Source: CAYVQE01 sp964633205 (GTDB lineage: Bacteria > Myxococcota > B64-G9). From it: DNA of 27,333 bases. Positions 1 to 6,362 of this stretch are shown piece by piece. A program made the translations under genes and the position numbers. The DNA is taken from the NCBI GenBank assembly GCA_964633205.1, contig CAZWFN010000080.1, positions 1 through 27,333 on the forward strand, written 5' to 3'. Under the pieces are notes generated by a model, which had not been told where the DNA came from, did not search any database, and saw only the letters and a list, made by a program, of their open reading frames with translations. The first letter of the stretch is position 1. Each line of letters begins with the position of its first letter.

Positions 1-2
1 TG

Positions 3-290
3 AGCGGCGGCGACGACTCGGCCCTCTACGAGCCGCCGGCCGATGAGCCGGTGGGCCTGCAGCAGCCGGACGCTGCCGCGGGCGATGAGGGTGCCGCCGG
101 GGCCGAGAGCACCGCCGGTGACGAGGCGGAAGCGGCCGGCGAGGCCGCTGCTGCCGGCGATGAAGCGGCCGGCGACGAGGCGGTCGGCGGCGAAGCGGCC
201 GCCGACGAGGCGGCCAGCGGCGAAGCGGCCGGGGGCGAAGCGGCCGGGGGTGAGGCGGCGGCCGGCGACGAGGCGGCCGGCCAGGAGTAG
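3..290 (+). CDS. 3' end of an unidentified gene with Ala/Glu/Gly-rich tail (partial)
   Basis: The frame is open from the first complete codon at base 3 to a TAG at 288-290, so this is the C-terminal end of a gene that begins upstream of the window. The visible 95 residues start SGGDDSALYEPPADEP and then become a low-complexity tail of short Ala-Gly-Asp/Glu-Ala units such as AAGDEAAGDEA and GEAAGGEAAGGEAA. The DNA is correspondingly repetitive, with recurring gcggccggggg-type blocks. There is no recognisable domain, membrane segment or cysteine. Acidic Ala/Glu-rich tails also occur on other proteins in this window, so the tail looks like a lineage habit and is not a clue to function. A GTG at 51 could start a 79-residue ORF, but the coding continues upstream of it without a stop, so a truncated larger gene is more likely. 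Function unknown. Confidence 0.6.
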   Translation, partial: SGGDDSALYEPPADEPVGLQQPDAAAGDEGAAGAESTAGDEAEAAGEAAAAGDEAAGDEAVGGEAAADEAASGEAAGGEAAGGEAAAGDEAAGQE

Positions 291-310
291 CCCGCCCGCC
301 GGCGAAGGCC

Positions 311-329
311 GGCGCAGCGGCGCTGCGCC
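311..329. other. GC-rich inverted repeat after the first gene
   Basis: An 8-bp perfect inverted repeat (GGCGCAGC at 311-318, GCTGCGCC at 322-329) with a 3-nt loop lies 20 nt beyond the stop of the leading gene. No T-run follows, so it does not meet the intrinsic terminator pattern. It could still cause pausing or protect the 3' end of the upstream transcript. Confidence 0.4.
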
Positions 330-360
330 GCCGGGCCGCGCTATCCCGCCTTCCAGACAG

Positions 361-390
361 ATCGAGAGCGTATTCATCGAGAGCGGATTC
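361..390. repeat. Tandem 15-bp direct repeat upstream of the methyltransferase gene
   Basis: Two adjacent 15-nt units, ATCGAGAGCGTATTC (361-375) and ATCGAGAGCGGATTC (376-390), differ at one position. They lie in the intergenic region 56-85 nt before the ATG at 446. Paired direct repeats in a promoter region can be regulator sites, but no regulator is identified and the repeat may be incidental. Confidence 0.5.
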
Positions 391-445
391 GAGCTAGATG
401 CGCTCTCTCTGCTCAGTGGGCGGGGGACTCCAATCGGAAGGGCCG

Positions 446-1615
446 ATGGCGCATCGGGTGCGACTCAAGAAGCGGCTCGAACGGGCGCTGGCCCAGGGGC
501 ATCCGTGGCTGTTTCGCAACGCGCTGGCCGGCGAGCTGCCGGAGCCGGGCCGGGTGGTGGAGGTGGTCGACGGCCGCGGCCGGCTGCTGGCGCGCGGGCT
601 GGCCGAGGCCGGGCCCATCGGGCTGCGGGTGTGGACCACCCGCGACGAGCCGCTGGACGCGGCGCTGATCGGCCGGCGGGTGCGGGCTGCGGCCGCGCTG
701 CGCCGCCGGGTGCTGCCGCCGGCCACCGACGCCTTTCGCCTGCTGCACGGCGAGGGCGATCGGCTGCCGGGCGTGGTCTGCGACGTCTACGGCCGCTGGG
801 CGGTGCTGCGTTTCGACGGCCGGGCGGCGGCGGTCTGGCGGGCCGAGCTGCTGGCGGTGCTGGAGCCGGTGCTCGCCGGGCTGGGCGTGAGCGGCCTGCT
901 GCAGCGCGGCGGCCGGCGCGGGACATCGGCGAGCGAGACGCTGCTGGGCGAGCCGCCGGACGCTGTCATCGAGGTGCGCGAGCACGGCATGCGGCTGCCG
1001 GTGGACCTGTTGCACGGCCAGAAGACGGGCCTGTTTCTCGACCACCGCGAGACGCGGCGGCGCGCCGGTGGGCTGGCCCGCGGCTGCCGGGTGCTGAACC
1101 TGTTCGGCTATACCGGCGGCTTTTCCATCGCCGCCGGGCTGGGCGGCGCCGCGGCGGTGGACACGGTCGACTCCGCAGCGCCGGCCTGCGCCCTGGCCGA
1201 GCGCGGCTGGGCGGCCAACGGCCTGGAGCCGCAGGCGCACCGGGTCCACCCGGTCGACGTCCAGGAGTTCCTGCGCACGGCGGCCGCCGAAGGCCGGCGC
1301 TGGGACCTGATCGTGGCCGATCCGCCGAGCTACGCCCCCAGCCAGAAGAAGGTGCCGGCGGCGCTCGACGCCTACCGCGCCCTGCACCGCGCCTGCATGG
1401 AGCGGCTGGCGCCGGGCGGGCTCTACCTGGCGGCCTCGTGTTCCAGCCACGTGCGCCGGCCGGCCTTCGAGGACACCTTGCTGGCGGCCGCCGCCGCGCT
1501 GGGCCGCGGCCTGCAGGTGCTCGAGCGCAGCGGCGCCCCGGCCGACCACCCCCGGCTGGCCGCCTTCCCCGAAGGCGACTACCTCAAGGTGGTCCTGGCC
1601 CGATTGCTGGATTGA
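446..1615 (+). CDS. rlmI: RlmI-like 23S rRNA (cytosine-5)-methyltransferase
   Basis: This predicted 389-residue class I SAM-dependent methyltransferase belongs to the RlmI/YccW family. E. coli RlmI makes m5C1962 in 23S rRNA and is about the same length. The N-terminal ~75 residues fit the PUA RNA-binding domain (Arg/Lys-rich start, then the GHPWLFRNAL stretch). The family signature GQKTGLFLDHRETR begins near residue 191. The SAM-binding glycine motif VLNLFGYTGGFSIAA begins near residue 216, the DPPSYA catalytic-loop motif near 292, and an SCSSHV motif with the probable nucleophilic Cys is at about 332. The ATG at 446 is preferred over an in-frame ATG at 398 because GGAAGG lies just before it and homology to the PUA domain starts there. 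It is convergent with hepT, with 10 nt between the stops. The family call is firm. The exact target base is inferred from homology. Confidence 0.88.
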   Translation: MAHRVRLKKRLERALAQGHPWLFRNALAGELPEPGRVVEVVDGRGRLLARGLAEAGPIGLRVWTTRDEPLDAALIGRRVRAAAALRRRVLPPATDAFRLLHGEGDRLPGVVCDVYGRWAVLRFDGRAAAVWRAELLAVLEPVLAGLGVSGLLQRGGRRGTSASETLLGEPPDAVIEVREHGMRLPVDLLHGQKTGLFLDHRETRRRAGGLARGCRVLNLFGYTGGFSIAAGLGGAAAVDTVDSAAPACALAERGWAANGLEPQAHRVHPVDVQEFLRTAAAEGRRWDLIVADPPSYAPSQKKVPAALDAYRALHRACMERLAPGGLYLAASCSSHVRRPAFEDTLLAAAAALGRGLQVLERSGAPADHPRLAAFPEGDYLKVVLARLLD

Positions 1616-1625
1616 ATTCCGCTGC

Positions 1626-2045
1626 TCAGGCGTCCAGCCGGCCCGCTGCCCAGCGGGCGAAGGCTTCCAGATCGGCCAGCTCGTCGCATATGGCCTGGTG
1701 GACCAGGCCGTGGTCGATGGCCAGATACTCGTGGACCAGGATGTTGCGCAGCCCGGCCCAGCCGCGCATGCGCTCGGCCAGCTCGGCCTCGAGCTCGCCG
1801 CTTCGCTCCAGCACGGTGAAGCTGTCGCGGTTGCTGTCCGGAGTTTTCAGTCGCTGGTCGGCGATCCAGTGGTTGGCCAGGTCCAGGCAGGCCTCCAGCG
1901 CCAGGTGCAGGTAGCGTTCGGCCAAATGGTGTATGGCCGCTTCGCCGATGAACTCGGCCTTGTCAATCCTCTGGAAGGCTCTCAGCTTGCTCAAGTAGCC
2001 TTGCAGCGCGGCGAGTCTTCTGGAGAAGATCTCCCGGTCCACCAT
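1626..2045 (-). CDS. hepT: HepT-family (DUF86) toxin RNase
   Basis: A predicted 139-residue all-helical HEPN protein. The diagnostic R-x4-H-x-Y motif is intact as RNILVHEY, with Arg100, His105 and Tyr107. In characterised HepT/MntA pairs, HepT is an RNase or tRNA-targeting toxin, and the Tyr of this motif is AMPylated by the MntA nucleotidyltransferase. The start at 2045 follows GGGAGG with about 4 nt spacing; an upstream in-frame start at 2069 would add eight residues and lacks this site. The gene overlaps the 3' end of mntA by 83 nt in a different frame, so the two proteins are probably translated from one mRNA. All catalytic residues are present, so it looks functional. The cellular target cannot be read from the sequence. 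Confidence 0.88.
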   Translation of the reverse strand: MVDREIFSRRLAALQGYLSKLRAFQRIDKAEFIGEAAIHHLAERYLHLALEACLDLANHWIADQRLKTPDSNRDSFTVLERSGELEAELAERMRGWAGLRNILVHEYLAIDHGLVHQAICDELADLEAFARWAAGRLDA

Positions 2046-2469
2046 GGGGCCTCCCGAGGGTGAGATCAACGATGCGTTGCTGCAGGAAACGGCGCCGGCG
2101 CACTTCTCCGTCCTGGTAGCGGCGAAGCGTATCGGTGACGAAACGCACCCGCTCGACGGCCGAGGCCTGATAGAGCAAGCACCCGTCGCGGATCACGCGG
2201 TGGCGCAGCAGCACCGGCGCGTCGTTGAGCAGCACGATGTCGAGCGCCGTGCTGGCCACCTCGCGTCCGAGCCGGCCGGCCAGGCGGCGGATGATGGCCA
2301 GGCGGGTTTTCGGCGAGCGCATGCATTCGTCGGCGACGAGCACGGCGATGTCGAAATCGCTGTCGCGCCGATGCTCGGACCGGGCCCGGCTGCCGAACAA
2401 AAAGGCCAGTCGCACCTCGGGCATCTCGGCCAGGGCTCGTTCGAGTCGCTGCAGGCGGTCGCGCTCCAT
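1963..2469 (-). CDS. mntA: MntA-family minimal nucleotidyltransferase antitoxin
   Basis: A predicted 168-residue nucleotidyltransferase of the MntA type, encoded directly before hepT. It has the GSx10DxD active-site signature (Gly26-Ser27, Asp38, Asp40) within GSRARSEHRRDSDFDIAV. A probable third metal-binding Asp (Asp77) lies in STALDIVLL. Known MntA proteins neutralise HepT by transferring AMP groups to the toxin's R-x4-H-x-Y tyrosine. The frame runs 83 nt into hepT, giving an Arg-rich C-terminal extension of about 28 residues, which makes it longer than many MntA proteins. The ATG at 2469 has GAGG only 2 nt upstream, which is too close for a normal Shine-Dalgarno site. A candidate promoter ends 6 nt before the ATG, so a leaderless transcript is possible. 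The family call is strong; the role as antitoxin is inferred from the pairing. Confidence 0.87.
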   Translation of the reverse strand: MERDRLQRLERALAEMPEVRLAFLFGSRARSEHRRDSDFDIAVLVADECMRSPKTRLAIIRRLAGRLGREVASTALDIVLLNDAPVLLRHRVIRDGCLLYQASAVERVRFVTDTLRRYQDGEVRRRRFLQQRIVDLTLGRPHGGPGDLLQKTRRAARLLEQAESLPED

Positions 2470-2475
2470 ACCTCG

Positions 2476-2504
2476 ACGCTAGCCAAATCCGGGCCGCGAA
2501 TCAA
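2476..2504 (-). promoter_or_regulatory. Candidate sigma70-type promoter for mntA-hepT
   Basis: Read on the minus strand, TTGATT (2499-2504), a 17-nt spacer and TAGCGT (2476-2481) match the -35/-10 consensus at 4/6 and 3/6. The -10 box ends 6 nt before the mntA ATG, which would place the transcription start at or next to the start codon. The match is weak and is inferred by eye. Confidence 0.3.
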
Positions 2505-2558
2505 ACGCTGGGGCAGGGCAAGGCTGGGTTGGAGGGCTCCGTTCGGTTCCCCGCGGCC

Positions 2559-2587
2559 GGGAGGGCGGGGCCGGGGGGCGGGGTGGG
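2559..2587 (+). other. G-quadruplex-type G-run cluster abutting the exbD stop codon
   Basis: Six runs of three or more G (2559-2561, 2563-2565, 2567-2570, 2573-2578, 2580-2583, 2585-2587) are separated by 1-2 nt loops on the plus strand. This is more than enough for a canonical intramolecular G-quadruplex. The cluster touches the stop codon of the last exbD gene, which is read on the minus strand, so the G-rich strand is the template for that transcript. It could act as a polymerase roadblock where no ordinary terminator is visible. The G-runs are seen directly; folding and function are inferred. Confidence 0.55.
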
Positions 2588-3049
2588 CTACATGCCGGTG
2601 GGGGATGACGGTTGGGCGGCGCCGGGGACCTGGAACTCCTCGCCATCCTTCAGCGTGATCACGGCCAGCTTCTCCACCCCGGCGTTGCGGGTGGTGTCGA
2701 CGATTTTGACCGCCTCGCCGTAGTTGGCCTCGGGGTCGATGTTGATGAAGATGGTCTTTTCGCGGCGGTTCTCGAAGATGTCCTGCAGCTTCTTCGACAG
2801 CATCGAGCGATCGACCCGGGTGCGGTTGAGGAAGAGTTCCTGGTCCTTGGTGTAGGTCAGCACCACCTGGTCCTGGGTGACGTCCGGCGGCAGATCCACC
2901 TCGGCCTTCTTGGGCACGTCCAGCCGGTGCTGCATCATCATCAGCGGCGTGACCACCATGAAGATGATCAGCAACACCAGCAGCACGTCGATCAAGGGCG
3001 TGACGTTCATATCCGACTTGACGCCCTTGCCGCCCACTTGCATACCCAT
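2588..3049 (-). CDS. exbD: ExbD/TolR-family biopolymer transport protein (second copy)
   Basis: A predicted 153-residue inner-membrane protein with one N-terminal transmembrane segment (about residues 19-37, PLIDVLLVLLIIFMVV) and a periplasmic domain. Asp21 in MNVTPLID matches the protonatable Asp of ExbD/TolR, which passes protons through the ExbB pore to energise TonB. The periplasmic part has the usual pattern ending in a Gly-Glu-Ala region followed by a strand, and then a short unconserved tail (AAQPSSPTGM). The start at 3049 follows AAGGAG with 8 nt spacing; the second Met two codons later is possible. It lies 27 nt after the other exbD and ends the operon. Two unlike ExbD copies behind one ExbB is common in Myxococcota-type clusters and may give a heteromeric ExbD pair. 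The TolR alternative is less likely because tonB is in the same operon. Confidence 0.9.
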   Translation of the reverse strand: MGMQVGGKGVKSDMNVTPLIDVLLVLLIIFMVVTPLMMMQHRLDVPKKAEVDLPPDVTQDQVVLTYTKDQELFLNRTRVDRSMLSKKLQDIFENRREKTIFINIDPEANYGEAVKIVDTTRNAGVEKLAVITLKDGEEFQVPGAAQPSSPTGM

Positions 3050-3076
3050 GCCGTACGCTCCTTGCGCGCGGTGGCG

Positions 3077-3505
3077 CTACTTCTGATCTTCGGTGGCCAG
3101 CTTGACCTGCTGGAACCCGGCCTGGTGGCAGATCTCCATCACCTCGCGCACCGCTCCGTAGTTCAGCCGCTGATCGCCCTTGAGGTAGACCTGGCGGGCG
3201 GGATCCTTGCGCAGCTCGTCCTGCAGCCGCGTGCGCAGGGCGTTGCGGTCGATCAGGTTCCGGCCGAGGTACAGGTTGGTGTCGAAGGCGGCGCCGCGGC
3301 GCAGGTACTCGACCGAGACAACCAGGTCGGTGCCGTCGTCGCTCTGCTTCTCCGGCTCGCTGACCCGCGGCAGCATCACCGCCTTGCCTCGCTGGAGCAT
3401 GGGCGTGACCACCATGAAGATGATCAGCAGCACCAGCATCACGTCCACCAGCGGGGTGACGTTGATCTCGGCGTTCAGCCCCTTGCCGCCCAGCTGCATC
3501 GCCAT
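3077..3505 (-). CDS. exbD: ExbD/TolR-family biopolymer transport protein (first copy)
   Basis: A predicted 142-residue protein, closely similar to its downstream neighbour through the N-terminal helix (INVTPLVDVMLVLLIIFMVV, key Asp21) and divergent in the periplasmic domain. The periplasmic region contains VYLKGDQRLNYGAVREVME, typical of the ExbD/TolR C-terminal fold. Its role is proton-coupled energisation of TonB with ExbB at the inner membrane. It follows exbB by 30 nt and precedes the second exbD by 27 nt, so translation within one transcript is expected. The marked divergence between the two periplasmic domains (for example an acidic EPEKQSDDGTD linker here) suggests non-redundant positions in the motor. 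That last point is inference. Confidence 0.9.
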   Translation of the reverse strand: MAMQLGGKGLNAEINVTPLVDVMLVLLIIFMVVTPMLQRGKAVMLPRVSEPEKQSDDGTDLVVSVEYLRRGAAFDTNLYLGRNLIDRNALRTRLQDELRKDPARQVYLKGDQRLNYGAVREVMEICHQAGFQQVKLATEDQK

Positions 3506-3535
3506 GGCGTCTCCCTTCCTGCGGCGTCTCCGGGC

Positions 3536-4231
3536 TCAGCTCTCGGCCGCGGCCGGCTCGCCCTGCTCTTTGCGCTTGACCAGCAGGTCGACGATCTCGA
3601 CCGCCGACTCGTTGGTGTCGACCTGGAGGTTGTCCAGCTTGGTGGTGAAGAAGTTGTACAGCATCACCGCGACGACGGCCACGCCGATGCCCACGGCGGT
3701 GGTGAGCAGCGCCTCGGCGATACCGGCCGAGACCGCCCCCAGACCACCGCCGCCTTCCTTGGCCATGCCCTGGAAGGAGTTGATGATGCCGAAGGTGGTA
3801 CCGAACAGGCCGACGAAGGGGGCGGTCGAGCCCACCGTGGCCAGCCCGCCGAGACCGCGGCGCATACCGTTCATCTCGCGCTCGGTGGTCTTCTCGATGG
3901 CCCGGTTGACAGCCCCTACCACGTCGTAGCGCCGGCGCTCCTCTTCCGATTCGGCCTTGAGATACTCCTGCAGCGCAGCCCGGATCACCTTGGCGATGTG
4001 GCTGCCCTTGAACTGCCCGGCCGCGTCGGCTGCTTCCTTGTACTTGCCCTTGTCCAGCAAATCCTGGATCAACATGGCGTAGGCCCGCGACTGGCTGCGG
4101 GCCCGGAAGAAGACGATCAGCCGCTCGGCCGAGACGGCGATGACGTAGATGGACATGATGCCGAGGATGATGACCACCGACTTGGCGATGAAGCCCATCG
4201 CCGCCCACATCTGGGGAATCGTGAAATCCAT
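3536..4231 (-). CDS. exbB: ExbB/TolQ/MotA-family proton channel subunit
   Basis: A predicted 231-residue inner-membrane protein with three transmembrane segments at about residues 14-42, 132-153 and 172-195. The large cytoplasmic loop between the first two is characteristic of ExbB/TolQ. The second segment contains TAPFVGLFGTTFGIINSF and the third GIAEALLTTAVGIGVAVVAV, both hallmark family motifs with the conserved Thr residues lining the pore. ExbB forms the pentameric scaffold around ExbD and couples the proton motive force to TonB. The start at 4231 has AGGAGG just upstream. It lies between tonB (52 nt upstream) and exbD (30 nt downstream). The adjacent tonB favours the ExbB assignment over TolQ. 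Confidence 0.93.
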   Translation of the reverse strand: MDFTIPQMWAAMGFIAKSVVIILGIMSIYVIAVSAERLIVFFRARSQSRAYAMLIQDLLDKGKYKEAADAAGQFKGSHIAKVIRAALQEYLKAESEEERRRYDVVGAVNRAIEKTTEREMNGMRRGLGGLATVGSTAPFVGLFGTTFGIINSFQGMAKEGGGGLGAVSAGIAEALLTTAVGIGVAVVAVMLYNFFTTKLDNLQVDTNESAVEIVDLLVKRKEQGEPAAAES

Positions 4232-4283
4232 GCTTGCCTCCTGCCGTGTCCGCCCGCGGGCGGAACCGGCGCGCTCACGCTGA

Positions 4284-5033
4284 CTATTCCAACTTGAAGA
4301 CGAACTTGTAGACCGTGTAGGTGCCCACCGGCCGGCCGTTGATCATGTGCGGCTCGAAGCGCCAGCTCTGCAGCGCCTGGCGCACCGCTTTCTCGAAGTG
4401 CTTGTCCGAGCGCAAAAACTTGATCTCGCCCACCCGGCCATCGGGGGTGATGAAGATCTTGACGATGATGGTCGCTTCCAGCCCGGCCGCCTTGGCGATG
4501 CGCGGGTAGCCCGGCTCGCTGCCCTGCACCCGGCGCTGCTTGATGGTCTCCGGCGCCTGGTACTTGGGCTTGGGCGGTGGCGGCGGCGGGGGTGCTGGTG
4601 GCGGGGGCTTTTCGACCACGCCGCCGACCACACCGCCGACCACACCGCCGACCACGCCGCCCTCGACCCCGCCCTCGACGCCCAGGTCCGGGCCTTCCTC
4701 GGGCTCCTCGGGCTCGCGCGCCTCGTCCTTGGGGATCTCCTTGGGCGCCACGAACTCGCGGATCTTGGGCTGCGGCTTGGGCTCGACCTTCTTCTCCGGC
4801 TTGGGCTTCGAGCTCTTTTTCTTGGGCGGCGGCGGTGGCGGAGGCGGCGGTGGCATGGAGGCGAAATCGACGAAGGTGATCATCGCCGGCGGCTGCGGCA
4901 CCTGGTCGATGCGCATCTGGTCCAGAAACAGGACCACGCCCAGGCCCACGCCGTGCAGAAACAGCGAGCCGATCAGCACCTTGGTCAGCCGCTTGCCGCG
5001 ACCCTCGCGTTTTTCGGTGAACGATTCGAGCAT
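4284..5033 (-). CDS. tonB: TonB-family energy-transducing protein
   Basis: A predicted 249-residue periplasm-spanning protein. It has a short basic cytoplasmic N-terminus and one transmembrane helix at about residues 18-38 (with His27 in the helix, as in TonB). A run of ten prolines near 60-70 is followed by Lys/Pro/Glu-rich linker. A Gly/Val spacer made of VEGG and VVGG units and a second proline-rich stretch come next. The C-terminal TonB domain covers about residues 165-249 (GYPRIAKAAGLEATIIVKI, ITPDGRVGEI, ALQSWRFEPHMINGRPV). It transmits energy from ExbB/ExbD to outer-membrane receptors. GGGGAGG precedes the start at 5033. It sits 63 nt after the TPR lipoprotein gene and 52 nt before exbB. 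The Gly/Val repeat, encoded by 12-bp DNA units, is unusual. The Oar-type receptor at 11059-13764 is a likely partner. Confidence 0.92.
   Translation of the reverse strand: MLESFTEKREGRGKRLTKVLIGSLFLHGVGLGVVLFLDQMRIDQVPQPPAMITFVDFASMPPPPPPPPPPKKKSSKPKPEKKVEPKPQPKIREFVAPKEIPKDEAREPEEPEEGPDLGVEGGVEGGVVGGVVGGVVGGVVEKPPPPAPPPPPPPKPKYQAPETIKQRRVQGSEPGYPRIAKAAGLEATIIVKIFITPDGRVGEIKFLRSDKHFEKAVRQALQSWRFEPHMINGRPVGTYTVYKFVFKLE
4614..4680 (-). repeat. 12-bp tandem repeat encoding the VEGG/VVGG spacer of TonB
   Basis: About five to six tandem copies of a 12-bp unit (CCGCCGACCACA and close variants, plus-strand reading) encode Val-Glu-Gly-Gly and Val-Val-Gly-Gly units in the TonB linker. Multiples of three keep the frame, so copy-number change would alter linker length without breaking the protein. 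Confidence 0.7.
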
Positions 5034-5096
5034 GGCACCTCCCCGTGGGCCCGTCGGCTACTCCGGATCAGACGTCCCTGGGGCTCGGTGGTGTCC

Positions 5097-6221
5097 TCAG
5101 GTTTCCGCTTCGGCCGGCTCGGCGGCTTCTTTTTCTTCTGCCGGCTCGGCGGATTCCTTCTCTTCTGCCGGCTCGGCGGCTTCTTTTTCTTCGGCCGGCT
5201 CGGCGGCTTCTTTTTCTTCGGCCGACTCGGCGGCTTCCTTCTCTTCTGCCGGCTCGGCCTCTTCCTCGGCGGCGGCTGCCTTTTTGCGCTCGAGCATGAT
5301 CTTGCCTGCCGCCTTGCGCAGCTCGAAGGCCCGCACCTGATCGAAGGAGCGCGCCTCCTCGGTGGGCTCGAAGCGCGCCCGCTTGAGGTACAGCAAGTTG
5401 GCATAGACCATGGCTTCAGCGTACCTGTCCTTCAGATCCATGGCCTTGTTGCAGGCCTCGATGCCCTGGTCGGCCAGCTTGATGGCCGCGACGCCCTGCA
5501 TCCGATCGGGCTGGTAGTGCAGCAGGTTCCAGGCGTAGGTGCCGACCTCGTAGTACAGCGACGCCTTCTTGGCGGGGTCCTCGACCTGCTCGGCGCGGCG
5601 CCAGTACCAGTCCACCGCCTCCTGGGTGCGCTCGGACTTGTCGGCGATGATGGCCAGGATCTTCATGGTCTCGACGTCGTCCGGCTCGGCCTCGAGCTCC
5701 TTGCTGAAGAAGGCCACCGCATCCTCGTAGCGCTGGCAGTCGATGAACAGGGTGATCAGGTACTGCCGCGCCTCGTGGTCATCCGGGTTGCGTTCCAGCA
5801 TCTCCAGGAAGGTCTCCAGCGCCCGATCGGCCATCTTCTCGTCGTGCGGCGCGGCCTTGATCAGCGTCTTGATCTGGAACACCCGGGCGGCATCGTCCTC
5901 GGGGTTGCGCTCCAGGTGCTTCTCGAAGGCATCCACCGCCTCGATGGCCGCCTCGCGCTCATCCTTCTCGTCCGAGGTGGGGTCGAAGATGCTGAAGTAG
6001 GCATAGCCCAGGTTGAGGTACAGGTTGGGCGTCTCCGGATCGAGCGCCATGGCCTGGTGGTACTTGTCGATGGCGGTGCGGTAGTCGAAGGCCAGGTAGG
6101 CCTCGTTGCCCTCGCGGGCCAGCCCGCGCGCCTCGATGACGTCGCAGCCGGTGCCGAACGACAGGAGAATGGGCAAGGTGATCGAGCCGATGATTGTTTG
6201 GACCGTCCCGATGGAGCGCAA
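5097..6221 (-). CDS. TPR-repeat lipoprotein heading the TonB operon
   Basis: A predicted 374-residue protein with a hydrophobic N-terminal segment ending LLSFGTGC (Cys26). This resembles a lipoprotein signal peptide, although the lipobox is imperfect. The body (about residues 30-310) consists of tetratricopeptide-like helical repeats, for example EGNEAYLAFDYRTAIDKYHQAMALDPETP and the NPDDHEARQYLITL and EPDDVETMKILAII repeats. The C-terminal ~55 residues are a nine-residue acidic repeat (AEEKEAAEP type). The start is TTG at 6221, chosen because AAGGAGGT lies 4 nt upstream and no ATG or GTG fits better. It is the first gene of the run that continues with tonB 63 nt later, so it may be a periplasmic or outer-membrane adaptor for that TonB system. 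No specific function can be assigned beyond TPR scaffold. Confidence 0.75.
   Translation of the reverse strand: MRSIGTVQTIIGSITLPILLSFGTGCDVIEARGLAREGNEAYLAFDYRTAIDKYHQAMALDPETPNLYLNLGYAYFSIFDPTSDEKDEREAAIEAVDAFEKHLERNPEDDAARVFQIKTLIKAAPHDEKMADRALETFLEMLERNPDDHEARQYLITLFIDCQRYEDAVAFFSKELEAEPDDVETMKILAIIADKSERTQEAVDWYWRRAEQVEDPAKKASLYYEVGTYAWNLLHYQPDRMQGVAAIKLADQGIEACNKAMDLKDRYAEAMVYANLLYLKRARFEPTEEARSFDQVRAFELRKAAGKIMLERKKAAAAEEEAEPAEEKEAAESAEEKEAAEPAEEKEAAEPAEEKESAEPAEEKEAAEPAEAET
5113..5270 (-). repeat. 27-bp tandem repeat encoding the acidic nonapeptide tail
   Basis: Units begin at 5113, 5140, 5167, 5194, 5221 and 5248, an exact 27-bp spacing, with GCCGGCTCGGCGG or a one-to-few base variant at each start. 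They encode the repeated AEEKEAAEP-type tail of the TPR lipoprotein. Neighbouring copies are nearly identical, which indicates recent expansion and makes copy-number variation between strains likely. Confidence 0.85.
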
Positions 6222-6231
6222 GCCGACCTCC
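6219..6231 (-). promoter_or_regulatory. Strong Shine-Dalgarno site fixing a TTG start
   Basis: On the minus strand AAGGAGGT sits 4 nt before TTG at 6221-6219. The near-perfect ribosome site compensates for the weak initiation codon and decides the start of the TPR lipoprotein. Confidence 0.7.
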
Positions 6232-6251
6232 TTAGGTATCGGAACAAGGCT

Positions 6252-6289
6252 CTACACCCGACGCAAGACTTCGCTTGCGTCGGGTGTAG
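6252..6289. promoter_or_regulatory. Perfect 16-bp hairpin in the leader of the TonB operon
   Basis: CTACACCCGACGCAAG (6252-6267) and its exact complement (6274-6289) flank a 6-nt loop. The hairpin is 31 nt upstream of the TTG start of the TPR lipoprotein and is not followed by a T-run on either strand, so it is not a simple terminator. It could be a 5' mRNA stabiliser, an operator for a dimeric regulator, or a REP-like dispersed palindrome. Confidence 0.75.
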
Positions 6290-6362
6290 GCTTAATCGTG
6301 CCCGCTCTTTTGTGGTTGCATCCGTTTCGACCAACATGTTGTCGTTCGGGCATCACCAAGCG

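Noticed and set aside
413..1549. 378-codon antisense frame opposite rlmI
   Set aside because: It lies fully inside a well-supported gene, is composed of Gln/Arg/His-rich sequence with no motif, and is typical of shadow frames in GC-rich DNA.
3077..3505. TolR/TolQ assignment for the exbD/exbB genes
   Set aside because: The operon contains tonB and no tolA, tolB or pal, so the ExbB/ExbD naming fits better, although the families cannot be separated by motif alone.
2193..4208. 671-codon minus-strand frame over exbD/exbB/mntA
   Set aside because: It is a different reading frame of the exbB and exbD genes with no domain signal; the real genes have catalytic and membrane motifs and ribosome sites.
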